A stretch of 64,000 nucleotides of DNA, taken from Imbricaverruca yamaguchii (lineage: Eukaryota > Arthropoda > Thecostraca > Neoverrucidae). The notes under the pieces were generated by a model. That model had not been told where the DNA came from and did no database searches. It saw only the letters and a list, made by a program, of their open reading frames with translations. The translations under genes and the position numbers were made by a program. The stretch lies in contig JAOTOL010001613.1 in NCBI GenBank assembly GCA_034440575.1, forward strand, positions 2,057,501 to 2,121,500, given 5' to 3'. This document shows, piece by piece, positions 48,121-58,245 of this stretch (the first letter of the stretch is position 1; each line of letters begins with the position of its first letter).

Positions 48121-49191
48121 GTTCTAGCGAGGTCAAGAGAACAAAGTCAGGGACGTTGGATTGGGGAGGGAAGCGAGGTCAGCGGCCCGTGCTGATAAAA
48201 TTGAGGGTGGGAGTTTTCCTTTTCCCCTAACCCCATATTAGCCGACCAAGCGTGCTGAAGGCCACATGACCCTCACGGGGACAAGTTATGTCGGGGAACA
48301 CTGAAAATGACTTGAATAGTAGCCATGTTAACTGTAGCTTGAAATGGATGCAAATCCCTAATCTTCAGCATTTCCGCTTCGTTGCAACGGCTGGAAAACG
48401 GCATGCGAGTATGAGCGCTTGACATGAAAAAGAACATTAAAAGGAAATCCAGCCATTAATTATTCCATAGAAGAAATGATGAAAACGTATCCACATCATA
48501 AATCAATGATTGAGCACGTGATTAAGCCAAGATAAAAATATAGCTCACGTTCAAAAATAGTTCACGCTCTAGAAACCCTTGCCAGCAGGTTTTCTGGCCT
48601 CTCGCAACACCTCCATTTGTTGGTAAACTGCATATGGGTCTTGCAATATTTGATTCCAAAATTCGTTGAATAGTATATCATATTTGTGCAGGGCTTGGCC
48701 AACCGGTTGCTTAGTTTTATACCAAGCATCGCGGTACGCAACGTTACGGAAAATCATACCGAGTGCTGATCGAAATATTGGTTGTGTTGCGGTGCTTTGA
48801 TAACACTGAGGATTTCGTTATGCTTTTCATATATTATTGATTTCAATAATTTATCGCAAACCGCCCCCTCCTCCCTGAACCCAGTTTGGGTATAATGTGG
48901 CAACTATTTTCATATCACGGACGTCGCGGGCTTACATGCAGCACGAAAGGGCATACCACTGCAGGCAGATGTAAACCTTGCCACATGTATTGGCAGCAGC
49001 AGTCAGAAGTCAGGCTCTGGAGTGCCTACATACGCATACATGTAGCTTCCAGCATAGCACAAGTTCAGGCCGACGATGCAGCCTTGTGAACTTCTCCGTT
49101 CAAGGTATCCGGCAAATGCTGATGTTGCAATCTTGTATTGCATTGAGCTATTTTATACGAGACGTGGCACTTGGCAGTGCAGTACGGCAAA
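48121..49191. other. Spacer (putative intron)
   Basis: A 62-codon minus-strand frame (48757-48569) has protein-like composition but no recognised family or splice context. Otherwise nothing is seen. Confidence 0.4.
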
Positions 49192-49377
49192 CACATGCAA
49201 CAGTTGGTTGGTTATTGGTTTACGACACATCGACCGTTAAGTCATGTAGCGTAGCCAAACTCTCACGCCGATTGGTCGCGGGCGAAGAGTAGCGACAGGT
49301 GAGACTCGAACCCACAACCTTTCGATCGTGAGACAAGCAACTTACCCCTAGGCCACTCGTCCCCCACATGCAACAGT
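49192..49377 (-). mobile_element. tRNA-derived SINE, family 2, copy B, with 13-bp target duplication
   Basis: The body (49205-49364) is flanked by perfect 13-bp repeats CACATGCAACAGT (49192-49204 and 49365-49377). On the minus strand the A box is TGGCCTAGGGG (complement of 49345-49355) and the B box GGTTCGAGTCTC (complement of 49301-49312). The tail consists of CCAA/CCAAC units. Same length, orientation and end points as the copy at 43077-43237. Confidence 0.92.
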
Positions 49378-49689
49378 CATTCCGTGCTCACCAAGAGATG
49401 TTCAAGCAAACGTGAGCTTCATTTTGTAAGTTGGCGTGCTGGCAAGCTGTCACCCAAGCTAAGCTCAGGTGAACTAGGATGTTGTGGGCGAACTGAGAGA
49501 GAGGGAGGGAGGCCTCTGAAACTGGTTTCTGAAGGTGCACTCCTGCCTAAATGGAGGGAAGGCCGTGGCTTGGCCTGCTGGTCAGCGGTTGGTGCGTTGT
49601 TGGCGACCCGAATCCTTCTAGGTCGGATATGTAGCACTAAGGAGCTGCCCATGCCTGCTGGCTGGGAGCCGCGCAGCCTAGGCATGCAC

Positions 49690-49795
49690 TGTGCATTTGC
49701 CTCATCATGTCAGAAAATGTCGCCCATGGTCATGCACAGTGTCATTGATTTCATTACGATGTCACCCATGACCATGTACAGTGTCATTCATTTCA
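49690..49795. repeat. ~45-bp repeat, left of the Mutator-like element
   Basis: TTACGATGTCACCCATGACC and ATGTACAGTGTCATTCATT phrases are repeated. The same repeat continues at 51505-51720, showing that the element between interrupted one array. Confidence 0.8.
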
Positions 49796-51504
49796 GGGGA
49801 GGGTCCACCCCTTTCTCATCGATTTTGGGTTAGATTGACCATTTTTGGATACTTATATTTTCTGATGCATTAAAGTATGCTCTTTCAGGTACTGAACCAC
49901 GATTTTGTGTATTGATGGATATTCCTACCTATAAAATTGATTTTTACGCACCTTGCATTATTGCTTGCGACGCCGAGATTACTTTTTAACCGATAGAAGC
50001 GATATGTATGGACGGATTTCGACAAGTAAACCACCAATCGATAGATTTATCAACGCCAGATCGATTCAGTTCTAGGGTCAGTAAAATGTGTTCCATCGCT
50101 TTTCATTGGCTGTTGGATTCCCCTGCTGCCTTGTAGAGCCAATCAGAGGCCGCGTTACGTGACAATCCCAGATCGTGCGGCATTGCGAGTTTGTTTACAT
50201 CTTTGAGTGGTATCGGGCGTCCGAGTGGTGACAGCGAACTTTGGAGGTTCATACGTGGTGAGATTCGCAGAAAATGGACAGGTATAAGGGAGTAAAGAGG
50301 CGGAACTTTCAAGGCAATCAGCATGTATCTAAGAAATGCAATCTAGAACCGTCGGCAGAGGCTGTGGATGCCGTGGAAGCTGTACGGGGCGATCGTGGCG
50401 CAACTGAAATGGATCTCAATGCTTTTGCGTCTGCCTGTAAAATCAGTAGTGAAGTTTTGAAGAGCTCCTTTGTAGTGGAGATAAAAATCACAGGATTTCG
50501 TTTTGTGGATGTGGGCATGCTCAATGCTTTCATTGAAAATACATGCTGTCCAGAGTGCCACGAGCCTAACCTGAAATGTGTATCTGAGGTTCAGCGGGGA
50601 AGTCAATCCTCCCTGGGCTACAAGTGCCTCTGTGGGTACAGCAAGATCCTGGAGACGTCCAAAAAGATTCGCCAGGGTGGGTATGAAGTTAATGGCAGGC
50701 TCACTCAGGGAATCCTGGCCATAGGCAAAAAGAGGGCTCCTGCGGAGACTTTGCTTACCTGTCTGAACATGCCTCCTCCTGCGAGTTCTCAGGCATGGCA
50801 AAAATATTCTGACCGAGTGCACTCTGCAATAAAAAATGTGACAGGAAGTTCCATGAAAAAAGCAGGAGAAGAAATGAAGCAGAAAAACATTACAGGAGGC
50901 TTTTGACAAGTAAGGATTTATCAATGAACTTCTGTTACATGTTCAAATGTTAAATTTCCATTTACTCATTACGTTTTTTCTGGTTTTTGATATGATTATT
51001 TTTCACCTTATGTGAAAAGTTTTGGACTGATCACCACAAAACTTCCCAAGTATGTTTTTGAATGTTTATGCTAGGTCCCAAACCTCCAAAATGTATAATA
51101 TTATTGATTGGCCACTCATTAAATGTATTTAAAGGTGGCAAATGAGCTCCTACGTACATATTTAGTACAATATGTGGAGAAATTTGCCTGTCAATTATAT
51201 TTTAGGTCACAAAGGCAAGATATTTTAGGTTTGAGACTTAGATAAAGTAGTTATAAATATCCAGCATTAATTTCAGTCTAAAAGATTCATTACTTTTTTA
51301 GGTATGATGCAACAACTAAAGGCTAAAATCGCAATGCTATGGAGGCGGCCATCTTGATTTGTTATGCCCTCAGGCGTTTTTGTGTCAAAAGCAACGCGTT
51401 TTCGTGCTTCTCAAATGTCAATAAAACTTCATGCAAATTTCCATGAAATTTTGTGGAAAAATACAGAATTTGGTTAAGTTAGGTGGACCCTCCCCTTCAT
51501 TAAA
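49787..51504 (+). mobile_element. Mutator-like DNA element, 1.7 kb, non-autonomous or truncated
   Basis: The element (49796-51495) has perfect 14-bp inverted ends GGGGAGGGTCCACC. Flanking 9-mers TTCATTTCA (49787-49795) and TTCATTAAA (51496-51504) match at seven of nine bases, fitting the 9-bp target duplications of Mutator-like elements. It inserted into a local ~45-bp repeat array that is found on both sides. Inside is one frame related to Mutator-like transposases. The downstream half (50910-51480) is AT-rich and non-coding. Confidence 0.72.
50274..50906 (+). CDS. Mutator-like transposase, N-terminal part only
   Basis: A 210-codon frame from ATG 50274 to TGA 50904-50906. It contains CCPEC (residues 91-95) and a paired C-x-C (118 and 120, KCLCG), together a small zinc-binding site. 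GGYEVNGRLTQGILAIGKK follows, then LNMPPP (164-169) and a SMKKAGEEM helix. This order (CPEC, C-x-C, F/Y-E-V-N-R..., I-G-x-G, N-M-P-P-P, then S-M-x-x-A) is what I know from the N-terminal part of animal proteins annotated as having a Mutator-like transposase domain. The DDE catalytic part that should follow is absent, so the product would be a DNA-binding fragment at best. GACAA/GTAAGG just after the stop resembles a donor, so a spliced longer product cannot be excluded. Confidence 0.7.
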   Translation: MDRYKGVKRRNFQGNQHVSKKCNLEPSAEAVDAVEAVRGDRGATEMDLNAFASACKISSEVLKSSFVVEIKITGFRFVDVGMLNAFIENTCCPECHEPNLKCVSEVQRGSQSSLGYKCLCGYSKILETSKKIRQGGYEVNGRLTQGILAIGKKRAPAETLLTCLNMPPPASSQAWQKYSDRVHSAIKNVTGSSMKKAGEEMKQKNITGGF

Positions 51505-51720
51505 ATAGCGCCCGTGGTCATGTACAACGACATTCATTCCATTACGATATCACACATGAGTATGTATCTACAGTGGCATTCATTCCATTACGATATCACG
51601 CATGACTATGTACAGTGCCATTTATTCCATAACGATATCAGCCATGAGTATGTAGTGTCATATATTATATTACGATGTCACCCATGACCGTGTACAGTGT
51701 GATTGATTCCATTACGATGT
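51505..51720. repeat. ~45-bp repeat, right of the Mutator-like element
   Basis: Repeats ATTACGATATCAC-CATGA-TATGTACAGTG-CATTCATTCC with variation. Continuation of 49690-49795. Confidence 0.8.
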
Positions 51721-54700
51721 GGTCTGTGGACAGTTGCAGTGATCTAATCCGATCTAATATAATCTAAGTGATAATCGAGCCATTTATATCTCCAACATGC
51801 TTCATCATCCAAACTTCGGTCCATTTGAACAACCGGCGTCAACATCTTCAGCGTGTACGGCAACCATGCCACCGTTCAGAAAACGGGACCACCAATGAGG
51901 AAGAAAACGGCAGTTGAATTCGTTTTGTGATTTTAATGAAACAAATATGCCATACTCGCTTACCCCATCTTGCGGACTGACATATGTGTGTTCTCTTCAC
52001 CGTGCTTCCATGGATTCGTGTATCAGATGCTTGATGCATGTGTGCTGTACCGTTTGCGAAACTGGATATTTCGTGGCTGCACAGCACATTAGCTGTCCAG
52101 TCGTAGACCTTTGTACCTTTGTGAAGCGAGACCCAGGTGGGGTAAAGGGAGTGCCTGGACTGTTGTGACGGGCGGGACAAAGGAGCGCATCAGCCGTCCT
52201 GCTGTATTGACAAGCGACAGGAACAGAACGCTGAGTCCATTCCACCTGATGGGGCAGCGGCTGAGAAGAGCGGAACGCGTGCCCAGCCTCAGTGACAGGC
52301 GGAATAATACCTGCAGCGGTCGCGTATCGCCGACTTCTGCGGGCTCCAGAAGAACTGTCTGGTGTTTTCATCGAACGGGGGCAGTTAGAACAGCTTTCGT
52401 TTGCGACAATGTCTCTGGAAGTCCTATGTCCTGTCATGTGTCACCTCAACAAGTACAACCACGACTTGTGTCTGGAGGGGCGCCATTTCCTGCCGAGGGG
52501 CGTCTCTGGTTGAAAACTGTCCTGAAATACCTGAAAACCTGGACGAAAGTCTTCCAGGTGATCGTTTGTACAAAAGGTGAAAAGCCGGGAGTTTGGTTCG
52601 CGAATCCTTCCGTGAGGTTAGCTGACATGCCGGGCGCTGTTTTCTAGCACTTGGAGGTGGTTTCGACAGGGTACCACGGTGCAGGCGATAAATGCGATAA
52701 CCACTATGGCCAGCGTGGTGGTGATTTAGCATCAGCCTAACGGTCAGGAGTGATGTATAGCGTTTGCAGGATAGAAGCCCATTATTGAGTCATTTCTTTT
52801 GTTGGAACGTCACGAGCTAACTTACTTTAATGTATGCGCTGAGTGCAAATAAGATATTTCAGTAAGAATCAGAGTACGACTGAATTAATGCACGTTTTGA
52901 CTGCAGAAACAGAGAAGAAATTTAGGATCAACAAGCCACCATGCGGCACAGTTCTTCCACAGCCGAAGAAAGAAGATGGAAAGACATAAGCGAACGGAGT
53001 GCGCATGCCGTCTCATAATATGCTTAGAGTGTGGGAAAATATCATAGCCACATGATAACCAAAGTAATGCTTCTTTTTCCTTGTTTGTGATCGGATCAAG
53101 AATCTACCTGCGTAGCTGGTCTACGCCCTTCGATTTCCTAGTAGGAGTATCTAGTTTCTCTTCTGGACTAAATAATCTTGCTGACGGTTTGAGCGTTCCT
53201 TTTTCGTCGATCGTATCGCTTCCATCACTTGCAGTCATTCCAGGTTTCAATAATTGACTGAGGAAATAGACAACGGCCATGACTCATCCGGTTACAAGTA
53301 AAGCAAAATTTAAACATGAGTCTATCCAGCAATACATCACACCAGGTGCTTCACTGAACACACCTAATCTCGACCTGTTCGTATTATGGCTGTGCATTGG
53401 TCCAGAGTGCGTACGCTGCGCATGTGGAGGACTGTCGGACGTAGCGTTGACGAGGATGTGTACTGTTGACATAGGTCGATGAAGATCACTGGCCAGAGGT
53501 CTCTGTGCCTGACCCAGCGAGGAATGTTGTCATTTGTGTCTGGACCTTGTCGCTGATACGGCTGCAGTTGTTTACAGAGATGATCTGTTTGTTCCCAGTC
53601 ATCATTTCGATCCGTTCAACCATCTCCACCATCCAGCACTCACATCCATCATTCCACAATCTCATTTCGACTATATTCAGTGTCCCACAGTGTCTGCACG
53701 TGTCTTCCTAGCTCTGTCGTTTGCCACTCTTTCAGTCAATGTGAGCACGCCTTGCGCCTTGTTTCAAAGCAAGGCGGATGGTGTTTACGCCCGCGGGATC
53801 TTTATTTGCGCCAACATCCTCTGTTTACCCGCATTGCTTGCACTTGTCATTTACTTTTGGGTAGAAGGGAGAACCAATCTGGAAGCCTTCAACTGACCCC
53901 GTCTTCTCCTAGATCTAAAGGCATTTCTCGCCTCAAATTGCGGCCATCTTTAGCGCGAGCTTGCGCTTGTCTCGTGGGATTTCTCATGCGATCGTCATCT
54001 GTGTGGTACGTTCGTGAACTTCCGAAGAATTAACCGTGGTTATTTCCTGTTTTAGTGTCGTCCAACAACTTTATTCCACAGTTTTCCATGAACGGTCGCA
54101 TTTCGAAATACGTTGTTGAAGCAAACAGTCCGAAACAGCTCTATGGGTCATCCGTGCCGACGGCCTCAGCTTCCCACATCTTCTGTGCATCTTGTTCTGC
54201 CAGCAGAGTCGGTGAATGTTCCCCCATCCCCCTTCCCTGCTGTTTCATCAGTTACCGTTTGCCCTTCATCGCGGTGGCTCTTGACAGGGGTGGGTTCATC
54301 ACTAGTGGTTTAGACTGGCTCCTACAGGGTGCGAGGATGCTGATTGCTGTGATTATCCGTAACCTCGTTTTAGGGGAGGGGCAGAACAACTCTCTGAAGC
54401 AAACGCGCGGCAACGGTAAAGTGTTTATGACACATCATCAGCATGCGTCGCTCACCTTGCTAGACCGCAAATGTGTACGTCTGTCCAACACCGAGACCGT
54501 TTTACAACGGCCATTAGCAGGAAGCAATCGTCATGACATTCCAATCGCGGACTTCGACCGTGTCACTCACGTCGATCTGAACACGTTTGAATCATGTCTG
54601 CAGCCAAATTAGCCTATACATAAACAAACAGAGCGTGCTCACTTACCGAAAACGATCAGTGTTGTGTTCAGTAACAGCTTGTATATGTACAAGCGCTGAA

Positions 54701-54993
54701 AATGTTCATCTAGATCCGCCCCTGGCATGTCTAGTAGGAGATCTGGGAAGTCAGACCACACGAACCCAACTTCCCAGTTAGTTATTTCAGTGGGCGCTTC
54801 GACTAAAGCGTGATCATTTAGCGCCCATACCCGACTTCCGAAGTAAACGCGATATCAACAGCTGTGTGCGAATTCAGTGGTTTTCAATGGTCCAGCTTCG
54901 CGGCTGTGTTGCCGTTCTGCTCAATACCGCCAACCAGCTTCGACTACAATAATTGATGGGTTCCTTCTGGTAGGTATAACCAATTGTAATTAT
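51721..54993. other. Spacer (putative intron of the protease gene)
   Basis: Several frames of 100-185 codons occur (52111-52647, 53534-53896 and 54055-54612, plus), none with a family I recognise. A good pyrimidine tract and AG precede 53737, but the sequence after it does not resolve into a known domain. No array or transposon end is seen. Confidence 0.4.
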
Positions 54994-55118
54994 TTAATAC
55001 AACGAAGAATGGCTCTTAAGTGCTCCTGGGTTTTAGACATTGCGTGAGACGAAATGTACGACTCTCAATATACCAGGAGGTGCTGAGTTTACATCAAAAG
55101 TAACGTTAGGGATTATGC

Positions 55119-55165
55119 TATATTACTCACCGTTTCGGCCAGGGGCCATCGTCAGGAGTGATATA
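55119..55165 (-). ncRNA. Hammerhead-ribozyme-like motif, minus strand (core mutated)
   Basis: On the minus strand: stem I 5' strand TATATCACTC, CTGACGA, stem II TGGCCCCTGGCC, GAAAC, then GGT and stem I 3' strand GAGTAATATA. Compared with the plus-strand copy the base before the cleavage position is G, not U, so position 16.1 no longer pairs with A15.1. Cleavage is probably impaired. Confidence 0.5.
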
Positions 55166-55575
55166 AAAAATGGCAGGGTTAACAATTGAAAAAAACGCGG
55201 GAAAAAGCGTGCAAAAATACACGTGGATCACAGAATCTGAAGGTCCTCGAATCTCTATACATACGTAATCTACGGCCGCAACTAAACATGCAAACGACGT
55301 CTTGGCATATCACATAAAATTACATGAACATAAAGTATACTTTATGTATTACGTGTTACATTGGATATATGTCTATATATGTGCGTGCATGTATGTGTCG
55401 ATATGTATATGAACCATCGGCTCGGGCTTCCTCAGAGGATTTTATCTTGACCTAGTTGATTTCCGGTTTGGAGTTTCTTCAAGTATCTGCACCAATGAGG
55501 ATGCTTTTCTGTGATTCACGTGTATTTTTGCACGCTTTTTCCCGCGTTTTTTCAATTGCTAACCCTCCCACTTTT

Positions 55576-55622
55576 TATATCACTCCTGACGATGGCCCCT
55601 GGCCGAAACGTTGAGTAATATA
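55576..55622 (+). ncRNA. Hammerhead-ribozyme-like motif, plus strand (minimal stem III)
   Basis: The order fits a type I hammerhead. Stem I 5' strand TATATCACTC (55576-55585) is followed by CTGACGA (55586-55592, matching CUGANGA). Stem II is GGCC/GGCC closed by CCU (55594-55604), then GAAA (55605-55608). A two-base-pair stem III ACGU has no loop, the cleavage triplet is GUU (U17 at 55612), and stem I 3' strand GAGTAATATA is at 55613-55622. Stem I pairs at nine of ten positions. Very short stem III is characteristic of the hammerheads known from Penelope-like elements, which are thought to need dimers for activity. Activity is not shown here. Confidence 0.6.
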
Positions 55623-56070
55623 GTATAATCCCTAACGTTACTTTTGATGTAAACTCAGCACCTCCTCCTGGTATATTGAGGGTCATACATTTCGTCTCAC
55701 GCAATTATAATTCATCTAAACATCTGAAAAGGCATGTCACCATGTGTGCTCTCATGAGGGGCGTGACTGTGTTTTGCCCACGGGGATGGGGACATCTCGG
55801 ATTTTGGTGCCTCTGGACTTCAATGCGTCCAGCACGTTTTTATGTGTTGGGGAGGGGTGCTCCAAAATATATGGACTTGTGGGCCACATTGTGTCACAGC
55901 CAATGCTCGTCTTTTTAGGTTTCGTGGCATCGAGCAGCGCATATTCTTAACAACCACACAAGGAGTAAGGGTCTTATTGCGTGAGACGAAATGTACGACC
56001 CTCAATATACCAGGAGTATGTCTATGTCTAAAACCCAGGAGCACCTAAGCGCCATTCTTCGTTGTATTAA

Positions 56071-57854
56071 ACGAGAATAAGGGTCTTCTCATAGCTTGTG
56101 AAAAAGCATTCGGGAGGGGAAACGCGTTGTAGTTATCGATGAAAGAAATCCATAACACAACAATCGGCCAACTGGAGTGGCACTTATCAAGGCTCCAGAT
56201 GTTCATTCTGTCTGGAATTGGGAACAGCTAAAAAGGCTAGGACTTTAATTTCTTGCCGGTAAAAACGATGGCATTGGTCCATGCTAGACTGGAAACCATC
56301 ACCTGCTTTTCAGCCCCAGGGTGACGGCTCGGTCGTTGCACATTGAAGTTCCTTTCTTATTCCTGTCGCCAGAAGCGAAGATATGGGAAATAATGTGTAC
56401 ACAAATATATGCCAGACATACGGCGCCCACTTGAACGTGTTTGCGATGGTGGTAATTTGTTGCTGCTAGCATCCATCATTCGCAACCAATCTCAGAAAAC
56501 TAGTTAAGCCTAACCATCATAACCAAGGTCTTAGAGTAGTCACCAAAGTAGGAAAATACTCTTTATTATTATCGTGTATAACAAGATCTTGCCTGAATGC
56601 AATGCGTGAGCAAACACAATTTAAGTTTATATTTACAAGCATTAGACCTTGTAAGATAGCTCTTCGATTGTGAATGAGTTTCAACTGATTAAAAACCTTT
56701 GAAAGGGTGTCAAGATATCAACGAATGTTTACGCATTTATCTGCCAAACCAGGTCGCTTGCTTCGAAGGAAATGGCTAAGGTTTTGAGTCTAGGCGGCTG
56801 CTTATGCTTTGAATGTTTAGTGTCTTCCTTTTTCAGGCAGATGGTACCCAAAGTCAAAGTTGTTATTTTGGACCGGGCATCTCGGTAGCAAGTTCGAACA
56901 TGTTTAGTTAAAAATTAAAAATAATGAAAAAGCCATGTGTGGCGTGGGTATGGGTTCAAGGTCCGATGAATGTTCGTCTTTTCCCGCATTGGTCACGTCC
57001 ACTATTGCACAAGTCATACCCAAAGCTAATTTTGTATGTCTTAAGGAACGCAAATCTATAGATGCTGCCATGGCATACATCCTGACGCTATTGGAGCAGT
57101 GCTCGCCAACATCTTTAGAAGAGGTACGGTTCAAAGGCAAGGTCACATTGAGGTCAAGCCACATTGGTGTCAAATCAAAGCCACGGCATTTTTGAACCCA
57201 ATGGTACATCGTACATAGTCGCACAGTCCTTAGCTAGCCTTCCAAGGCGTAAGCCAGGCTCTAACCTGGATACCGCAAAATATGGTAGGTTCCGAAGTGC
57301 AGTCTTTTCAATAGGTCACTACTCAGCGATCGTATAAGCTTGACACCTGAGAAATTCCACATATTCATGAAATAGATGTAAGCTCAGCTACAAACAAAAT
57401 TCAACTAGATCGCTGCATTCGCTTTAGTCTAGATCCGAATACCACATGCGGTTAGGTCTTCTGGACTCCTCCAACCCCTCCCACACCCAACCCTTCGTAA
57501 TGTGAGGGCTATACCATGATCAACCCACATGAGGCCGCTTCGTGTCTTACAAAGTGGAAGCGCTTTGCATGGTTGCCCGTTTGGAACATGTGTTTTTCTT
57601 CTTCACAAATATGCAGGGCATTTCTTGATCATATGTCGCCAGTGGCCGAACTCGATTCATCAGAATTTCCCCATTGGTAACAAGGCTTTGGAAACAATCG
57701 TTGCCAAAGTATGTCTCCGCTGACTATCTCCGAACCGGCAGTAACCGCCAAGATATGACGTGGGGAGATTCGCTTAAGTTAGATCGATACTATCATGACG
57801 ATGAATGGCATGCACAAATGACCGCTGACGACGACCTCTCTGTGTGACTTCCAG
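56071..57854. other. Spacer (end of putative intron 1)
   Basis: No gene. Short frames on both strands at 56904-57224 overlap each other and carry no motif. A pyrimidine-containing tract and AG (57853-57854) precede the exon at 57855. Confidence 0.4.
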
Positions 57855-58131
57855 TTCCGGTGGCTCCCACCAACTCACCCGACCACACGCCGCCAACGCC
57901 GCCCACGCCGCCGACGCCGCCCACCGCGCCGACTGTCGGCTGGCTGCCGCCCACGCCGCCCACGTCGCCCACCAACGCGCCCGACCACACGCCGCCAACG
58001 CCGCCGACGCCGCCGACGCCGCCGACGCTGCCGCCGTCGCACCGCGTGTCGCCGACGCCGCCGGTGCGGCCTCAAGCGCTGCCCGACAACCTCAGGGTGC
58101 CCGGCTGCGGCCGCACCAACCTGGTGCAGGA
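57855..58131 (+). CDS. Serine protease: Pro/Thr-rich linker exon
   Basis: After an acceptor (CTTCCAG, ending 57854) the frame reads P-V-A-P-T-N-S-P-D. A long PPTPPTPPT-type stretch follows (about residues 12-60 of the exon), then LRVPGCGRTNLVQE. A lone Cys in a CG-x-(T/S)-N context just before the catalytic domain is the hallmark of the light-chain end of arthropod clip-type and related serine proteases, where that Cys bonds to the catalytic domain. The exon starts in phase 1, matching the signal-peptide exon at 40743-40800. A donor GA/GTGGTG (58132) ends it in phase 2, matching the exon at 61125. No R-I-V-G-G activation site is seen, so a small extra exon may lie between. The donor is weak and repeated downstream, so the exact end is uncertain. 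Confidence 0.5.
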
Positions 58132-58245
58132 GTGGTGCGGTTACGGGAGTGGTGCGGTTGCGGGAGTGGTGCGGTTGCGGGAGTGGTGTGGTTGCGGGAG
58201 TGGTGCGGTTGCGGGAGTGGCGCGGTTGCGGGATGTGTGTTGGTT
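58131..58245. repeat. 17-bp minisatellite that repeats the exon's donor sequence, about 7 copies
   Basis: The unit GAGTGGTGCGGTTGCGG is repeated from the exon end onward. Each unit contains GA/GTGG(T/C)G, the candidate splice donor. Because 17 is not a multiple of three, use of different copies would shift the frame. Confidence 0.9.

Larger units (their letters stand above)
54994..56070. mobile_element. Nested inverted repeat carrying two hammerhead-like motifs (Penelope-like or retrozyme-like)
   Basis: The left arm (about 54994-55236) is the reverse complement of a right arm (about 55500-55708), and the match resumes at 56022-56070. Landmarks in both arms are CACGTGTATTTTTGCACGC, TTTTTCCCGCGTTTTTT, the hammerhead-like core, CCTAACGTTACTTTTGATGT, and CATTTCGTCTCACGCAAT. 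The inner loop is about 260 bp (55237-55499). The 270-bp stretch 55709-55976 ends in another inverted copy of the CTCACGCAAT-to-CTCCTGGTATA end, so the right arm has itself been rearranged. No coding frame for RT or nuclease is present. Terminal repeats of Penelope-like elements and small retrozymes both carry hammerheads. Confidence 0.6.

Noticed and set aside
48569..48757. 62-codon minus-strand frame with protein-like composition
   Set aside because: No known family, no splice or polyadenylation context that I could see. Too short to call.
53737..53896. Possible exon after a good pyrimidine tract (CALFQSKADGVYARG)
   Set aside because: The start hints at a chitin-binding-type ADG-Y pattern, but the following cysteine spacing does not fit and the frame becomes a plain hydrophobic stretch.
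54055..54612. 185-codon plus-strand frame
   Set aside because: No domain, no signal of splicing, and ordinary spacer composition.
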